Origin: Ulva prolifera
Lineage: Eukaryota; Chlorophyta; Ulvophyceae; Ulvales; Ulvaceae
NCBI GenBank assembly: GCA_023078555.1
Contig: CM041201.1
Span: forward strand, 4,843,713-4,907,712
Direction: 5' to 3'
Length of the DNA: 64,000 bases
Below, one piece after another: positions 32,811-46,563 of the stretch. The notes below the pieces were generated by a model, which worked only from the letters and a program-made list of their open reading frames with translations, was not told where the DNA came from and did no database searches. Each line of letters opens with the position of its first letter. The first letter of the stretch is position 1. The position numbers and the translations under genes are program-made.

Positions 32811-35800
32811 TCACAGCTGCAACGCTGCAATATCAGCTCGGTCAAAGTCAGACCGCCAAGACAAGATCACTTTGACCTCTGCCGGGCTGATACGCCATGC
32901 AATCGCTTCGTCCGACCACAGTGCAGATACTTCGTGTAGACTTTCCAATGTCAGCAGTTCTACCATTTGACTCAGGCGTGCAAAGCGTTCCCGGATCGGC
33001 TGGCCAGTCACCTCATGTAAGCCAGTACTCAGAGCTCTCATGTCCCTGCATACCACAGCCGCAGATGAGCCACCCTCAACGATGTGAATTCCTTATGCAG
33101 TTTCAAGTCCTTGCCAGAGTGCAATGGATGAGTTGCATGGTGGAAGTCATCAACAGCACAGCAAGTGCCAATGTGCTCTGCAGTTTCTCCATCCTTGTCG
33201 CTGTGTGTTTGCACAGCACTCGATGCCAGCACACCTGTCAAGTAGAAGGCCCCCCAGTGCGGTGAATCTCCGTGTCTTTAATGCACCCTCAATTCGGGTG
33301 AGCAGCCTTGCAAGCAAGGCTCGCGACACCTCCTGATGTGCCTCTGTGGCCAGGCCTGGAAGCAACAGATCCCAGTAGTGCTGCAGGCCACTGCACAGTG
33401 GCGCAGCCCACCCTGGCTCCACCTGCATGCCTGACCTCTCGTCAGCGCTTGCCCCCTGTCACAACACAGCGCGCACAGACCACCCATTGCGAATACTGTA
33501 TTCAACAACAAGCGTGCCCCAGTTCACCCCCTGCCTGAGATACCCCGAGGTCAGCACGGTGAGTCACGCCTGCCACCGCTGGGCAGCAGATACGTGAGGG
33601 CGACCGCACGTGAGCATGACATGGAGTTTGCGAGTAGGTGAGCATGCACGTCTTCAAGGCCACGGTGGCAAGTGCCGCGCGAGCTGGACTGACTGACGTA
33701 TTCAAGCATCGTGCTGCAAACTCGGATGTGGGCTTGGCAGTGTGAGCACAATACCTCCATAGCGCCATACTCAGCCTCAGAGAGGTTGTAGTTGGCATTC
33801 TGCAGCAGCGACATGGGCTTGGCCAGCAGCTGCTGGATGATGCTGTCTGCGAGTGCCTCGCAGAAGCGCATGCATAGCTCCTGCAGAGCTGCCCCGGCCT
33901 GCTGCAGGCTGTCCAGCGAGTTGCGCATCACCTCTGCAGCTGACGCTGCTGTGAACCTGGAAGTAAACAGCATGACCGTCAGCACCTGTCGGAGCCAGGA
34001 CAGTACATGCACCGCGAGCCAGATGATCCACCGCATGGACGTGAATAATGATTGCCTGCCAAAAATCTGAAGCCGTTGTGGACATAATATGGCATCCAGA
34101 GATGGCAGGGCACACTTGTGCATCGCCTGAGACTCGAGGGCCTCATGCATCTGCGAAACATATGCCGTGCTGAGCACTATATTGTTTAGAGGTGCGGCAG
34201 CCGCCTCGATTGTGGCGGCATCCGGCACAGCACCGCCCTTGAAGGCGGCCACGATGGCGGCCGTGCAGCCGGAGAGGGACCGCGAGAGCGCCTCCTTGAA
34301 CGCCCCCCGCAGCTGCTCCACAACGACGCTCAGGGTCATGGAGAAGCAGCGCATCGACGCCGTGGACAATGCACGGTTGGCGGCCTGGCGCACGACAAAC
34401 ATTGTGTCGTCAAGCATGCTGCTCATCATCGCTCCCTGCACCCCGCACTCCGCACATTTACAATCTCCTAGAACAAGCTACAAAACCTACCTGTCAACCC
34501 AGAGCAAGCGTGTTGATGGCCTCTGCAGGATCTGGCAGCCAAAGCGGGGCACAGCGCCCTGATGGATCTACCTGTGTTAGTGCTCCCTTCCGGATGGCTA
34601 TGACGTAGCATAGAGGAGATCAGCTGGTTCAGTCGGCCTTGATTCGATTACATTGGAATGCAAGGTGCACTGTTCCCTCATTTCACAAAGGCAAGAGCCA
34701 CAGCAGGAGCGTCCTCTGGCCAATGGAGAAAAAGCACATAGCAGGAAGATGTGTGCCTCGAGCTTTCACAGGCGTACCGGCAAGAGACTGTCCCACTCAA
34801 TCGCCTTTGCCACGCTGCGCTTGACATAGGCCGCCTCCAGGCTGAGGTACGCAGATTGCAGTTCCATCACTGCCCGCATGTGCTCACTGTCCCCAAAGAT
34901 GTCGACCAGCTCTCGCGGCAGTGGTTTGGGGTGCACCGCAGCTGCAGCTGTGCGCTGCAGAAACGCCAGGAACTCTTGCACGCACGCCAGCAGCCCCCGC
35001 AATTCATTCAGCAGACCATCCACAGCCACACTGTCAAAGGTCGCTCCTGCGGTCGCAGTCGCAGTTGCAGCAGAGACTACCGCTGGTAGACCCCGAGCAC
35101 TGATGAAGAGTTGAACAATACGAGGGATCTGCAGTTACAGCAAGATCCGTGAGCTGGCCATCACAGCATAACCTGTGGTGGACATCGCTGCAGCGTCTAC
35201 TCTTGACACACCTCTCCGAGCAATTCTGGATGAGAGTGGTTGCTGCATTTGTATGCAGCAAACGCTTGGAGCCCCTTGCTCCTGTGTCAGATTTGCGTAA
35301 TGCCAAATGCAGCCTGCTCTGCAGGCAGGGGACGAGAACATGCGGGGCCGGACTTTTCATGAAGAGACCATGCAAACACAACAGTTCAGAGCAGCAGTGG
35401 CCTGTGCACACACGAATTCAGCTCAAATGATTATGATGTCTGCATGAGCTCTGCCAACGTCACAGTCAGAAGCGCTGAGGGCACCTTGTCGTCCAGCGCC
35501 AGGGACACATCCTTCACCAGATCCACAACTCTGGGCGCCCCGAAAGCTTCGCTGATGACCGGCTGATATTGCTTGATACTGGCCAACACGGCTTTGAGGG
35601 TCGCGGCCAGCGTTTCGATGAAAGAGGTACCTTCACTGCCATCCTTGACCTTTGTCTGCAGCGCCTCAAAGATCTTGTCTGCATCCTCTTGGGTGCTGCT
35701 GCAGGCAGGCTACACACTATCAAGTTATTGCTACTTTGCGACGCATTCAGGAGCTCAAGGATGGTAAGTGGGCTGGATCATGCAGTGCATAACAGGAGTC

Positions 35801-37140
35801 GTAGCAGTAGATAGTGTGCTGTGCTCAAGTGGCCCATGCCTGCTAGAGATGATGCAGCACGCCTGCAGAGGCCTCGTGTTCAGAAGTCAACCGCGTGCTC
35901 AACAGCTTCGTCTCCTGAAATCTGTCATGGACACTGTTCTGGCCTTGCTCGATCTGTAGCTCATGAAGATGGCATCGTCCAGATGGCCGTGCTCAATGGA
36001 CATAGATGCATGCAGGAAGTGTGCAAATGTAGGAGCTACAAATCCTAGACATGAGGCCGCGAAATAGAAAGTACTCTAGGTACGCCTATCGCTGGCCTTC
36101 ATGTTTACACAGGCGCAGCCGTTTGATGTTTGAAAACTTTCACAATCGAGCTGTGTTAATCCACACAACGGCACCCGGTGAATGCAGGCTAGGCATACAG
36201 GACCAGCACCTTCGCACAAAAGAGATTGCAGCGGCCATGCCTTCCTGCGGAACATCAAGAGGCTTGTAGAGCTTGAGGAATCGCAGCATGGCACTCAGGT
36301 CTCCTGCTTCCCGCGCGGCGCCAACTTTGTCTCGTACCACTTCCAGCAGTTTCTCACGGGCCCTGCCTACGACTTGATCCGCATACGCAGCAGATGGGAG
36401 TGCTGCTGGCACAGCAGGGCCGCTTGGAAGTTGGTCTTGAAGGCTTTGATACTCACTAATGCGTGCTGCAGCGGCTTCATAATCCTGGCTGTCCAATGCA
36501 GCTTGGACCGCCGACACGCATGTACCACATTCCAGTGCAAGCTTAATTTGTTCTATCGTAGCCACCAGGTTTGACTGGGCTGTGTCTAGTTTACGCACTC
36601 GTTGAGATACCTGCAATGCTGAAGCTGTACCGGAATCCGGAATTGGCATGCAAAAAGAGCCTCTGCGCAGCATCTGTCTAGTGTCACATACAAGATGAAG
36701 ACCGACCTTCTCGGCTTCTGTAGCCGTAGACTGTACAGCTTCAGCAAGCTGTTGAGCTTCGGAATGCCCAACATGCAAGACGTCGCTCATGGATGCTGTC
36801 AAGGACAGGAGCTCTGCTTCCATGTCCTTGCGGTTCCGCAGCCGTTTTTCAAGCTCCACCTGTGGAAGGCATCCAAAGTGAAGCAGCAGGCAACTGGTGT
36901 ATTTTCTGCGGGCAGACAGAGTCCTAGACCACAGCAGTAACTGGCTATCAAGGCTAGTGCTGGAAAGCACATCATCATCACGGACACGACTAACACATTT
37001 TTTGTTGCCTGAATGCTGTACACTGGATCACATACCTGGATCCTTCTTTCCTGCGCCAACACATCGTGGAACAATTTGTTGACCGACCCGACGTCTTGTA
37101 TCTGCTCGACGTCGATCACAGTTTCCACATGGGACCCCAT
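32811..37140 (-). CDS. COG4: Conserved oligomeric Golgi complex subunit 4
   Basis: This is a minus-strand gene. Confident exons are 37140-37036 (MGSHVETVIDVEQIQDVGSV), 36860-36693, 36610-36218, 33422-33235 and 33045-32811. Further coding blocks lie at about 35700-35440, 35075-34766, 34436-34100 and 33957-33650. The N-terminal coiled coil (ELEKRLRNRKDMEAELLSL; VRKLDTAQSNLVATIEQIK) is followed by LDSQDYEAAAARISEYQ and LLEVVRDKVGAAREAGDLSA. The C-terminus is diagnostic of COG4: GALKTRRFTALGGLLLDRD, MRAL, IRERFARLSQMVELLTLES, then AWRISPAEVKVILSWRSDF. COG4 is a lobe-A subunit of the tethering complex for retrograde intra-Golgi vesicles. I could not resolve the join between 36218 and about 35700, where a short exon may be missing, so total length is not stated. 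Confidence 0.9.
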
Positions 37141-38165
37141 CCTACACGATACCCGCAAGAAGACTGCCTTTTATCCACGTCTAAACAGTGATGTCCATGG
37201 CACCAACGAGCCCAAACTGCTGCGGCCGCTACACAATCTGCCCACGACAGGGCATGGTACGCCAGTGCCCTGCATCAGCCTGCTCGGCTCAAACTCATCG
37301 TGCATAATATGCATGCCAAGGACACGGACGTCTCTGGCTGCTGCAGCATGCAGAGACCTGGCATTGGAAACGGGTGCAGCGGTCTAGCTAGTGATTGAGG
37401 CCCGGCCATGGGACTTGGCGGGCGCGCAATTGTGCACGTAACCGCGGCATGCATGCCAGGCGGAAATCTGGTGGTGGTGCGTATTCCTGGCTGATGCCAC
37501 GTTAGGCACATGGCAAAAGACAGCATAGACCTGCAGGAATTTCAGTATATCTGCTTGGTAGAACTTGGTTATCTGTAATCGCTGCCTGTGTACCAACTGT
37601 ATCTCTGTGACCGCTTGCGTATTGCGGCTAATGGGTTGTTCGTAACACTCGCACCTAGTTCTTAATGCGTTGGTATGTAAACTAGTCAGAACGGTGCTGC
37701 GCCCTCATGGCCGTCAACGTCAAAAGGTGCGAGGCTGGCACCAGAACATGTCGCCATTGCTTGAACTTGCGCGGTGTTGCAGTCCTGACCTCTGTGTTAC
37801 ATGACACACTGCTGTGATGAATTTTCAGGACAGTGATGCGCTCAGTTGCGATGTTTCGATGATTCGCCGAGCGGTTGGTATTGATGCGTGTGTCTGCTCA
37901 CCGAATTCATTGCCTTACATCGCGTTCTTGCACGTAGGCAACGCCATATCATGCATACTTTGTTCCTGGATTACTGGAGGTCTGGCCGAGTTCACGTTCG
38001 AAGGACCTGGCAACCGCACGTTATCCGCGCGTCTTTCTCGCCTTGTGCTGCACAGCCGGGTACATACGGCACGTTGTGAGCTAAGCTATAGCGTTTAGCA
38101 TAGAAGGCTTCTTTTGCCTTCGGTATGTTTCAGGTGACCGCCTGCAACCGAAGACGTAGTTGTGT
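37141..38165. promoter_or_regulatory. Divergent upstream region, COG4 / SET methyltransferase
   Basis: This 1.0-kb gap separates two start codons facing away from each other and should hold both promoters and 5' UTRs. No gene is recognised in it and no clear core-promoter motif is seen. Confidence 0.4.
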
Positions 38166-41100
38166 ATGCAGAAGCTCCTGAAGCTGGCGTCGCTGCAGCC
38201 AGGACCGCGCGCACCTGCGCTGGCCATGACCAACAATTCGTCTGACTCTGTTGCACAGCAGGAAAAGGAGGCGTTCCGAGAAAAGCAGGAACGCATGGAA
38301 CACTTTGCAAGACAATTCAATGATGATGCAGAGGGACTGCGCCTTCATCACGAACTCTGCAATCCTGCAGTCGCGGATGCTGCTGCACAGTGTCGTGTAG
38401 TCTGGGCGCAGGTCAAAGGATATCCTTACTGGCCGGTATGACTGCCCCTGCTTCCCCAGCGTGGTCACCGCGCGCGCTCTCCGACCTGCTGTTCCACCGC
38501 AGGGACGCATAATCATGCTTATTATTGCTTTCAAGTTCAAGTGGTGTACGCGTGAAATTATGCGTGCATGATGCTTGCTGTATGCCGGCCTTCATGCGCG
38601 CCAGAGCTGCAAGCACACTCCGGGGCTCCTCCGCAGTTGTGTTTACGTATCAACTTCGTCTCCAATGCTTTCTAAATGGTCAAGTACGCTGCGAAGGAGG
38701 TGACGGGGTTGAGCGAGATGTGAATGCCACGGCCATGTGCAAAGATCGAAAATTTCATTCCACGATTTCAGACCGCTTCATTATCACTGATTTCGTTTCT
38801 ACATCCCACCATTTTAATTTCTATGTATGCTGCCATATTTGAGCCAGCGCACCCGCACCTGCCGCGATCGCAGATGTGGTTAACAGCTCCAATGGAATTG
38901 TTCGCCTGGCTGTTCAAAGCAATCACGAGTCTGTTCTACTTAACATACCAGCCGCAGTCACTCTCACTTGCCCTGTGATGCGCATATTGTGCGTGCCTTG
39001 CCACGCATGCCGCTGCATGCATGTCTCGTATGCAAACTTGCGCTCTTGTATTTGTCATCGGCATGCATCGAACATACAGAGGGGCCAGGCCTGGGGCGGG
39101 TTTGCCGTGAACGCTCACAGAGTTGCTCCGTGCACTGCAGGCTCAGATCCTTCTTCCCAAAGATGCTAAGATCAGATTCCGAGACACAGCGCAAGAATAT
39201 TCCGAAAAGCGCATGGCTACCCATCGGCCAGTGCATTTCTTTGTGACACGGGAAATTTCATGGGTGCTATCAAAGCAGGTCAAAAGCTGGGCACAAGGGG
39301 TTGCAGATGGCTGCCACACCAAGAATCGCATGAACGGCACTTTCCGTGATTCATTGCTGCAAGTGTGTGATCTGCTGTATGGCCGCAAAGCCCCCAGTGG
39401 CTTCACAAAGCCCACACAGCCAGCCGTCCGGCAACGGTCGGCTCCGAGTCCACCCCGTCCAGCTCGACCGCCTCCTGCATCACCAGCTGCTGCAGCATCT
39501 GCGCCGCAGTCCCAATCGCCACAGCAAGGCCGGTCTGCTCCACGCAACCGGCCGCACAACAGCGCAGAGCACTTCGCAGAGGAAGTGGAGCGCAGTCGCA
39601 ACGCAATCCTGGGTGGCATGTCGCGTGATGAACGGCACCGCCGGAGGGAGGAGAGCAGAGCAACGGAGGTGGCCACACAGCCGTCGCCAAGTGACACGCT
39701 CTCCCCCCCAGTGTCAATGGCCACTCAAGCCACAGCCACAGTCAACACACATCCCCCACTTCAGCCACGCGCAGCTGCGCCTGTGCAGCTCCCTAAGTCA
39801 TCGTCTGGTGGTGCCGAAGCTGCCTCTGGCAGCCGAGGTCCAGGCACTCCCGGATCTTCTGCCGCTGCTCCCGAGCGGGACTCTGGCGGTGAGAATGCCC
39901 CCAAGCGGCACACCCGCTCTCAAGGTGTCGCGGAGCTGGGGATGTCAGACCTGCGCAATCTAGAGCCACGCAAGATTTTGCGGCGTGGGGGGGCGTCGGT
40001 TCCACATGTCACCACATCAGGGATGGGGTCGAGGGCGACGGGCGATGGCGCGACAGGGCGGCCGCCTGCGGAGACCCCGCAGTCTGTCGGCATGGCACCC
40101 TTCGCCGACGGTCGCCCCCGCAGTATCTCTGCAAGCCTGCCCGCGGAGTTTGGGGCGCGCTGTCTGCCGGCGTCACCACGAAGCGCCCACCTCGTTGGTG
40201 ACGTGCCGTGCGGCAGGGGTCTCCAAGACGGCGGTTCCACCCGGCAGGCGCAGTCCGCCGGGCCAGTCCTGAGCACACCCGCTCCAGGGCCCCTGTGTGG
40301 AGCGGAAACGACGAGCCCGCGCAAGCGGCCGCGCCTTGCTGATGCAGAGGCTGGTGGGGAAGACTCCGCGATGAATGGTGCTGACTCGTCGGCGCAGCAG
40401 CTGACGGGGGGTGATGTCACAGTTTACTCTGGGGCGGTCGCGACTAGCGTGAGTATGCACCAACCGCTCCTGGACCTGAGCGTGGGACCCGAACCCAGGG
40501 AGTGCCCCCCTGTTGTGTGCCAGGAGGGCAGCTATGTGCTCGGCCCTAGCCCTCGTGCTGCCGAGTCGCTGCAGTTCCCCCGGAAGCCCTCGCCTGCGCC
40601 TCGCCAGCCCTCTGGAATGTCACCTGTGGAGAACATCATTTCCGAGGTTCCTCCGGAGGCCCCAGCTGCATCTGCGGGCACATCCGAAGTCGGGAAGCCG
40701 AAATTCAGCGGCCAGGCAGTCAAGGACGAGACTGACCACACTGCAGCTCAGCCGCAGCAAGGGTCAGTGCATGACATCGTGTGGCGGCACGATGTGGGCG
40801 GCTCTCAACGCCCCCAGGATGCGGCTGAGCATCATTCGCCTCCCAAAGCATCTGCCGGAAATCCAGAGGATGAACAGGCGGGCAGCGTGCAACTGCGTGA
40901 CCACAACATGCCTGTGGCACAGGTGGACGAGCAAGCTATACTAGAGGCTGCGCAGCAAGAACAGCGGGTGCCACGCAATGGCGTCGCAGCTGCTGCACCT
41001 CGTGCATCTCCAGAGAACGGAGTTTCTCTTGCAACCCAGTATGAGGAGACGCAAGATGTTGGGGGGTCTGTGAATGGGGAGGACGATGCTGAGGCTGAGG

Positions 41101-44100
41101 CTCCGGCTGCTGAGGCTGCTGTGAAACGGCCGCGCCGGGCTGCTCGGGCGCGAAAGACTGCTCAGGAGCTGGTGAACGGAGAGGCTGCCAGAGGCGTGGG
41201 GCCGCAGAGGAGCACTGAGCGCTCGGCGTCTCGTGGGGCAGAAGGAGGCCCTCGGAACTCTTCCAGCCAAAAGTATGTCATCTGCTCAGCAGCTCTTTCT
41301 GTATGCACACGTTATTGTGCGTCGAACTGAAGTATCCTATATATGTACAAACATATGCTGGCCTTCGATGACTGCGCTTGACTCTGCTCAGCTCGTTGTA
41401 GTCTCCTTTCGTTATCAATGTGAATGCAGGCCTATTGTTGATGTCAAAACGCTGTAAGGCACAGCCTGATGAACGCTCACACTGCAATGCTGCTGATGTC
41501 CAGGACCACAGCTCAATATGAACATGTGCAGGGCTGGAGGTGGACAGAACTCTGGTGCAGCTCCGCAGCGCCGCAAATCAGCAACTGTGTCCGCAACAGC
41601 CACCGAGGTGCAGCCGCCGCGGCGCACACGATCCGCTAATGCGCCGATGTCTGCAGCTGGCACTGCAGAAGATGACATGGCAGGGCAGGCTGCAGCTAGC
41701 CCGGGGTCGCATCTGGGCATGACGGCACTACTGGCAGCTGCGACTGGCGGCAAGAGCATCACGCACCACGCTGTCCTTGAGCAGATCTCCGTGCTGCATG
41801 CGCAGCCCCAGACCGAGGAAACCAAACAGTACCTGCAGCAGCTTCAGGCAATGCTTCAGGTTCGATCCTACATCTATCGCTGCAGATCAGGTGTCCCACT
41901 TTGTGGAGCACATATCTTCTGTTTGTCTGCCCGCCTGTCTGTACTCAGGCTGGATTTTTGCAGAGTCTGCAGGCGCAGGCGGTTGTTGATGCCGCCGGGG
42001 CGCTCAGAAGCGCTCACACCGTGGCTGTGGCCGCCCCCCCGTTGATGGCGGTGTCGGAACCGGAGGCTCCGCCTCGGCCTGCAAACATGGTGTCGGTGAA
42101 GGAGGCGATCAAGGGCATGTTCAGCCGGGGCCCCGACGTGCCGGCCGAGGTGAAGGAGTTCTGGCTGCCGCACGAGTACCTGCTCATGCGCACGTCGCAG
42201 CACCAGCACTCCGATGTAAACAAGTATCCCCCAGAGCTCAAGCCCAAGCGGCTGCGCAAGGATGTCCAGGTGCCGCCCTGCCACCCGATCTAGCGTTCAC
42301 CGAGCTCTGTTTTGCCAGCAATCCATACCGCTGTGACGCCCACGGTAGCTCTGGAGCTCTCAATGAGGTGGCAGCGGCTGCGGTGAGCAGCTTGTGCAGC
42401 AGAATATGCCTTCTTGACAGCCTGCATGGCTGATTTCATACTACACTCTCACGCGTTCGTCTGTGGGACACCACCGTGAAGGGTGATCGGTGGCTGTACA
42501 GATCTGCACCTGCACTCGGAGAGTGGAGTATCAGCGCAGCGACACCTACTGCTGTGGCGATGGGTGCCTGAACCGCTCCGCCAGCATCCTGTGTGACCCG
42601 CGGTCGTGTCCATGCCGCGGGGACTGCCAGAACAAGCCCTTCAATCTCCGCAAGCAGCCCGCCGTCGAGGTCAGGGTGACCGAGTCAAGGTCTGCTCCTT
42701 GCCGGGCCACAGCAGTGGACCACTGCTGTGGTGACGACTGACTCTGCCGGGCACACGTGTGAAGGCTGTAATGCATGCTGAGGTGCCTTGCGATCGTCCT
42801 GTGCAGCATGGACAAGTGGCCATGCATCCTAGTCCGAGCTTCTTGGCTCAGGCCGGTGGCACGTGATGTCAATGTCGGCCGTGGTGCTTTTTTCGTCACC
42901 GTGTGCCGGTGCATGCCGACGTCTTTGGCTACTGATGTTTCTGCCTGTGTGACTCATGCATGACAGGTAGTCACTGTGCAGAGGGAAGGGTCTCTTTGCG
43001 CGAGAACACATAGGGAAGGAGCAGTTTGTGGTGGAGTACACAGGGGAGGTGATGAACGAGACGGAGCGGCTGTCACGCATGGTGCGCTCACGCACCAACG
43101 GCGAGCTGCACTTCTACATCATGGAGCTCTCGCCCGGCCTGTACATTGACGCCGCGCACGTCGGCAGCAACGCCCGCTTTATGAACTCCTCCTGCGACCC
43201 CAATTGCGAGACGCAGAAGTGGAAGGACGCAGCTACCGGTGAGCCACCTTCCTGCATGCATGCATTGCATGCATACACCATCCATATCTCAGGCCAACAT
43301 GCATGCATGCTTGCAAAGTGGCACGATGACGGGCTGAATGCGGGACCCTTGATCGAGCCTGTGCAGGGGAGACGCGCATCGGGCTGTTTACGACGCGGCC
43401 AGTGGCGCCAGGGGAGGAGTTGACGTATGACTACCACTTCCAGCATGCGGGGCTGCAGAATGCGGCGCAGGGGTTTCGATGCATGTGCGGCAGCGCCAAA
43501 TGCCGCGGCACGATGGACGAGAACCCGGAACGTATGCGTGATGCCGGCCGCAAGGTCCGCATTAAGTGGGACGACGATGACAAGTGGTACGAGGGCTTCG
43601 TGCTGCGGTACCACCCCAACACGCGGAAGCACACCATCTACTACCCGGTGGACGGCGACGCCGCAGGCACGCAGGAGACGCTGCTGCTGGACGACGTGGA
43701 GCACATCTGGATGGATGACGCCGTTACCGCGCAGCTGCCGGTTGCAGTGGCTGCGGCGAGCGCGGCGGCGAGTGCAGCGGCTGGCTTGACTGAGGCACCC
43801 CCCGCGCCTGCGCCCCTCAAGGCTGCAGCCATCAACCCCTCCACCGGCTTGCCCGCTGGGCAGGCCGCAGTCAACGCGACGCTCGAGTGTGCGCGCCGCG
43901 AGCTGGCGCAGGGTACCGCAGTCGAGCAGCAGGTCCGTGTGGCCGCTGCGGCGCCTGAGCTGGTGACCGCGCCCGCTGCGCCTTTGTTGGCCGCCCCGGT
44001 GGTGCCGGTGGTCACTCCGCCGGCGTCGAGCGGGGCCGCAGCGGAAGCTGTGCACCGCGTGCCGCTGCCCCGGCCGCTGCCGATGCACCCTCCAGACACT

Positions 44101-46563
44101 GCGGCGGCGCCGGAGCTGGTGACGGCAGTGCCAGCAGCACCTGCAGATGGGCTTGAGCTGTTGAGCAGTGTGGCTGCAAGCCTGCCGGAGGGGTTGAATA
44201 CACCTGGCGGCACTCTTGGTGCGCCTCCTGTCTCGTGCAAAGCCGCCGAGCGTCTGCAAATGATCCCACAGTCTTGTCTGTGCCACCTATGTTTTTGATT
44301 TCCATGCAGCTGCATCCGTCTTGGTGGAGGTGCTTGTAGTTGGGCTTTCGATACTGCAGGCTGGTTACAAAGTGTGTTTCCTGCAGGAGCAGAGGCTGCC
44401 GCGGACGTAGCAGATGGCGCCCCCAGCAGCATGGCTGCGCCGGCCGCGCCGGACGCCAACGTGGACATGTCAGGCCTGTCACAGATGCCGATGTTTGCAG
44501 TGCTCGCGCTGCTGCAGCCTCGAATCACGGACACATCCCAGCTGCAGCGCGCCCCACTGCCGGCTGCCGAGCATGCCACCTTGGCGCAGCCTATTCCTGC
44601 CCAGGCCGCTCTGGAGCAGCAGCAGTTGCTGCAGAGCCCTCTGCACTCGTCGGCTGAGCAGGCATTGGCCGCTGTCATGGCCGCTGTCACCCCGAGCCCA
44701 GACCGCTTAGCACAGCAGCAGCAACAGCAGGTGTCACCACAACCCAGTGCCGCAGGGCCGCAACCCAGCGCCGCGGTGGTGTCGCTTGGTGCACCGGTTG
44801 CTGGAGCGTCAGTGTCCCCGCCGGCTGGCTCTCAGGCTGCTCCGCTGCCGCAGGCTGAGCAGGTGATGAGGACGATCTCACCGAACCCTGGCACTCAGGT
44901 ACCGCAGGTGCTGGCGCAGTCGCCCCATGCGCCCGTCCAGGAGTTCCCCTTCCCGGCGATAAACCAGTACCAGGCACTCCAGAACATGCAGGCCAGCATG
45001 CACGTACAAGCGGCCCAGGCCCAGCAGCACGCGAAGCAGCTGCAGCCACGTCCGCAGACGCAGGCGGCGCAGCAGGTGTCGCAGGCGCTGCAGGCCCCTG
45101 CACAGCCGCACGCTCAGGCGCAGTCAGTCGCGCAGCAGCATGCGCAGCTGCAGCTGCTTGCTGCAGCGAACTGGCCGCAGCACGCGCAGCCGGCGCTTGC
45201 GGCGTCCGTGCAAGCGATGTTGCAGCAGGTCATCTCTGGCATGCAGCGCAGTGACGGCAGCGTGGCGTCGCCGATTCAGACTGCACTGTCCGCGCAGCAG
45301 CAGCAGCAGATGCTGCGCCTGGCCGCCAGCCTCCCTGTCCAGGCTGCGGCCTCTCAGCCCCTCGTGGGGCAGCCAGCACTGCGTGCGTCGTCGTCCCAGC
45401 CCCCCCAGCCTTCGCCGTCGGCCACAGCCCTCGGTGCACAGCACCAGCACACACCTGGCCATGGCCCGCATGGCGGGGCGGGCGCCCTTCACGTGGCCCA
45501 CCCCTCGTCCATGGCGGGTTCCCTGGAGTCGACCCGTGCTGTCCAGGGCACACCCACCTCTACGGTTGCTCAGGCGGGCGTGGCAGCTCTGCTGAACACA
45601 CCGCCGAACAGCGCCGGCGCGCTCGTGCGGTCTGCTCACGAATCTGCTGAGCAGAGCCTCTCGCAGCCCGCATCGGCACACAGCGCGCAGCATGCTGGAC
45701 TGCAAGCGCTGTACCCCACGTCGCCAGTCGCGGCTGCAGCCCTCGCGGCCGCTGTGTCAGAGTCTTTCGGAGCTCAGGGTGCATCTGCAAGCACGCAGGC
45801 CGGGCAGATACTGGGCTCGCCGAGTGAGCACCGTTCAAGGGCACACGGGGGTGCTGCTCAGGCTGCGGAGGCCGTACCTCACCCCATGCGATTTGCTGAG
45901 CAGCTGCAGCGCGGAGAGGTGCGGGCTGCTGCGCAGCCCGCTGCCCCAAGTGGACACACCGCGGCCTGCGTGCACGATGCCCCAGCCAGCGTAGCGCCTG
46001 GGGCATCTGCCGCGGTGCCTGCCTCCCAGCCAGGCACCGGACGCATGAGTGCGTTTATGGCTAGGCGCGGCGACGCGCCCGCGCGGGCCGCACACGGGAG
46101 CAGCGATCTCGGCCTGCATGCGGCGCCTGCCGCCGCGCCGCCGGCGGCTGCACCGCAGCAGGCCAATGGCGACGCCCCTGCAGCGGGGCATGCGGGCAGT
46201 GACGGTGGCGATGGGGGCCATCGGCACTGGCTGCTGGCAATGAACGTCAATGAGGACACGATCCGGACGTGGTACAGCTATGCGCGCGACCACCTGAAGA
46301 TTGTGGACCCGCTGCACGAGGCGCACAGCGGCGACTTTGTCAAATTCATTAGCGACCTGCAGAAGTCGATGGCGATCCACCAGTACATGGCGCAGGCGCG
46401 GTCGCAGCAGCCACAGCACGTTGCCCCGGCGGCGCAGGCGCCTGTGCTGGGGCAGATGGTTGCGCATGCGGCACCGCAGCTGCCGTGGACCGGGGCTGTC
46501 AGTGGCGCACAGCCGCAGGCACCGGTGCCACATGTGCCGCAATGGGGGTTCCGGCCGCACTGA
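38166..46563 (+). CDS. PWWP-AWS-SET-PostSET histone lysine methyltransferase
   Basis: Eight exons (38166-38435, 39141-41272, 41532-41859, 41964-42269, 42502-42689, 42982-43238, 43367-44218, 44387-46563) join in phase to 2169 residues. The PWWP fold comes first (VVWAQVKGYPYWPAQILLP to HFFVTREISWV). A disordered stretch of over 700 residues follows. The AWS zinc module has ICTCTR, CCGDGCLNR and CPCRGDCQNKPF. The SET domain has KGLFAREHIGKEQFVVEYTG, YIDAAHVGSNARFMN, CETQKW and GEELTYDYHF. PostSET is CMCGSAKCRGTMD. A Tudor-like segment (VRIKWDDDDKWYEGFVLRYH) follows, then a Gln/Ala/Pro-rich tail of about 800 residues. CETQKW with AWS and PWWP points to the SETD2/NSD group, which methylates H3K36; nucleosome reading by PWWP fits. 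The NHSC motif reads NSSC, an unusual His to Ser change. The start ATG is inferred. No PHD fingers are seen, unlike animal NSD proteins. Confidence 0.93.
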
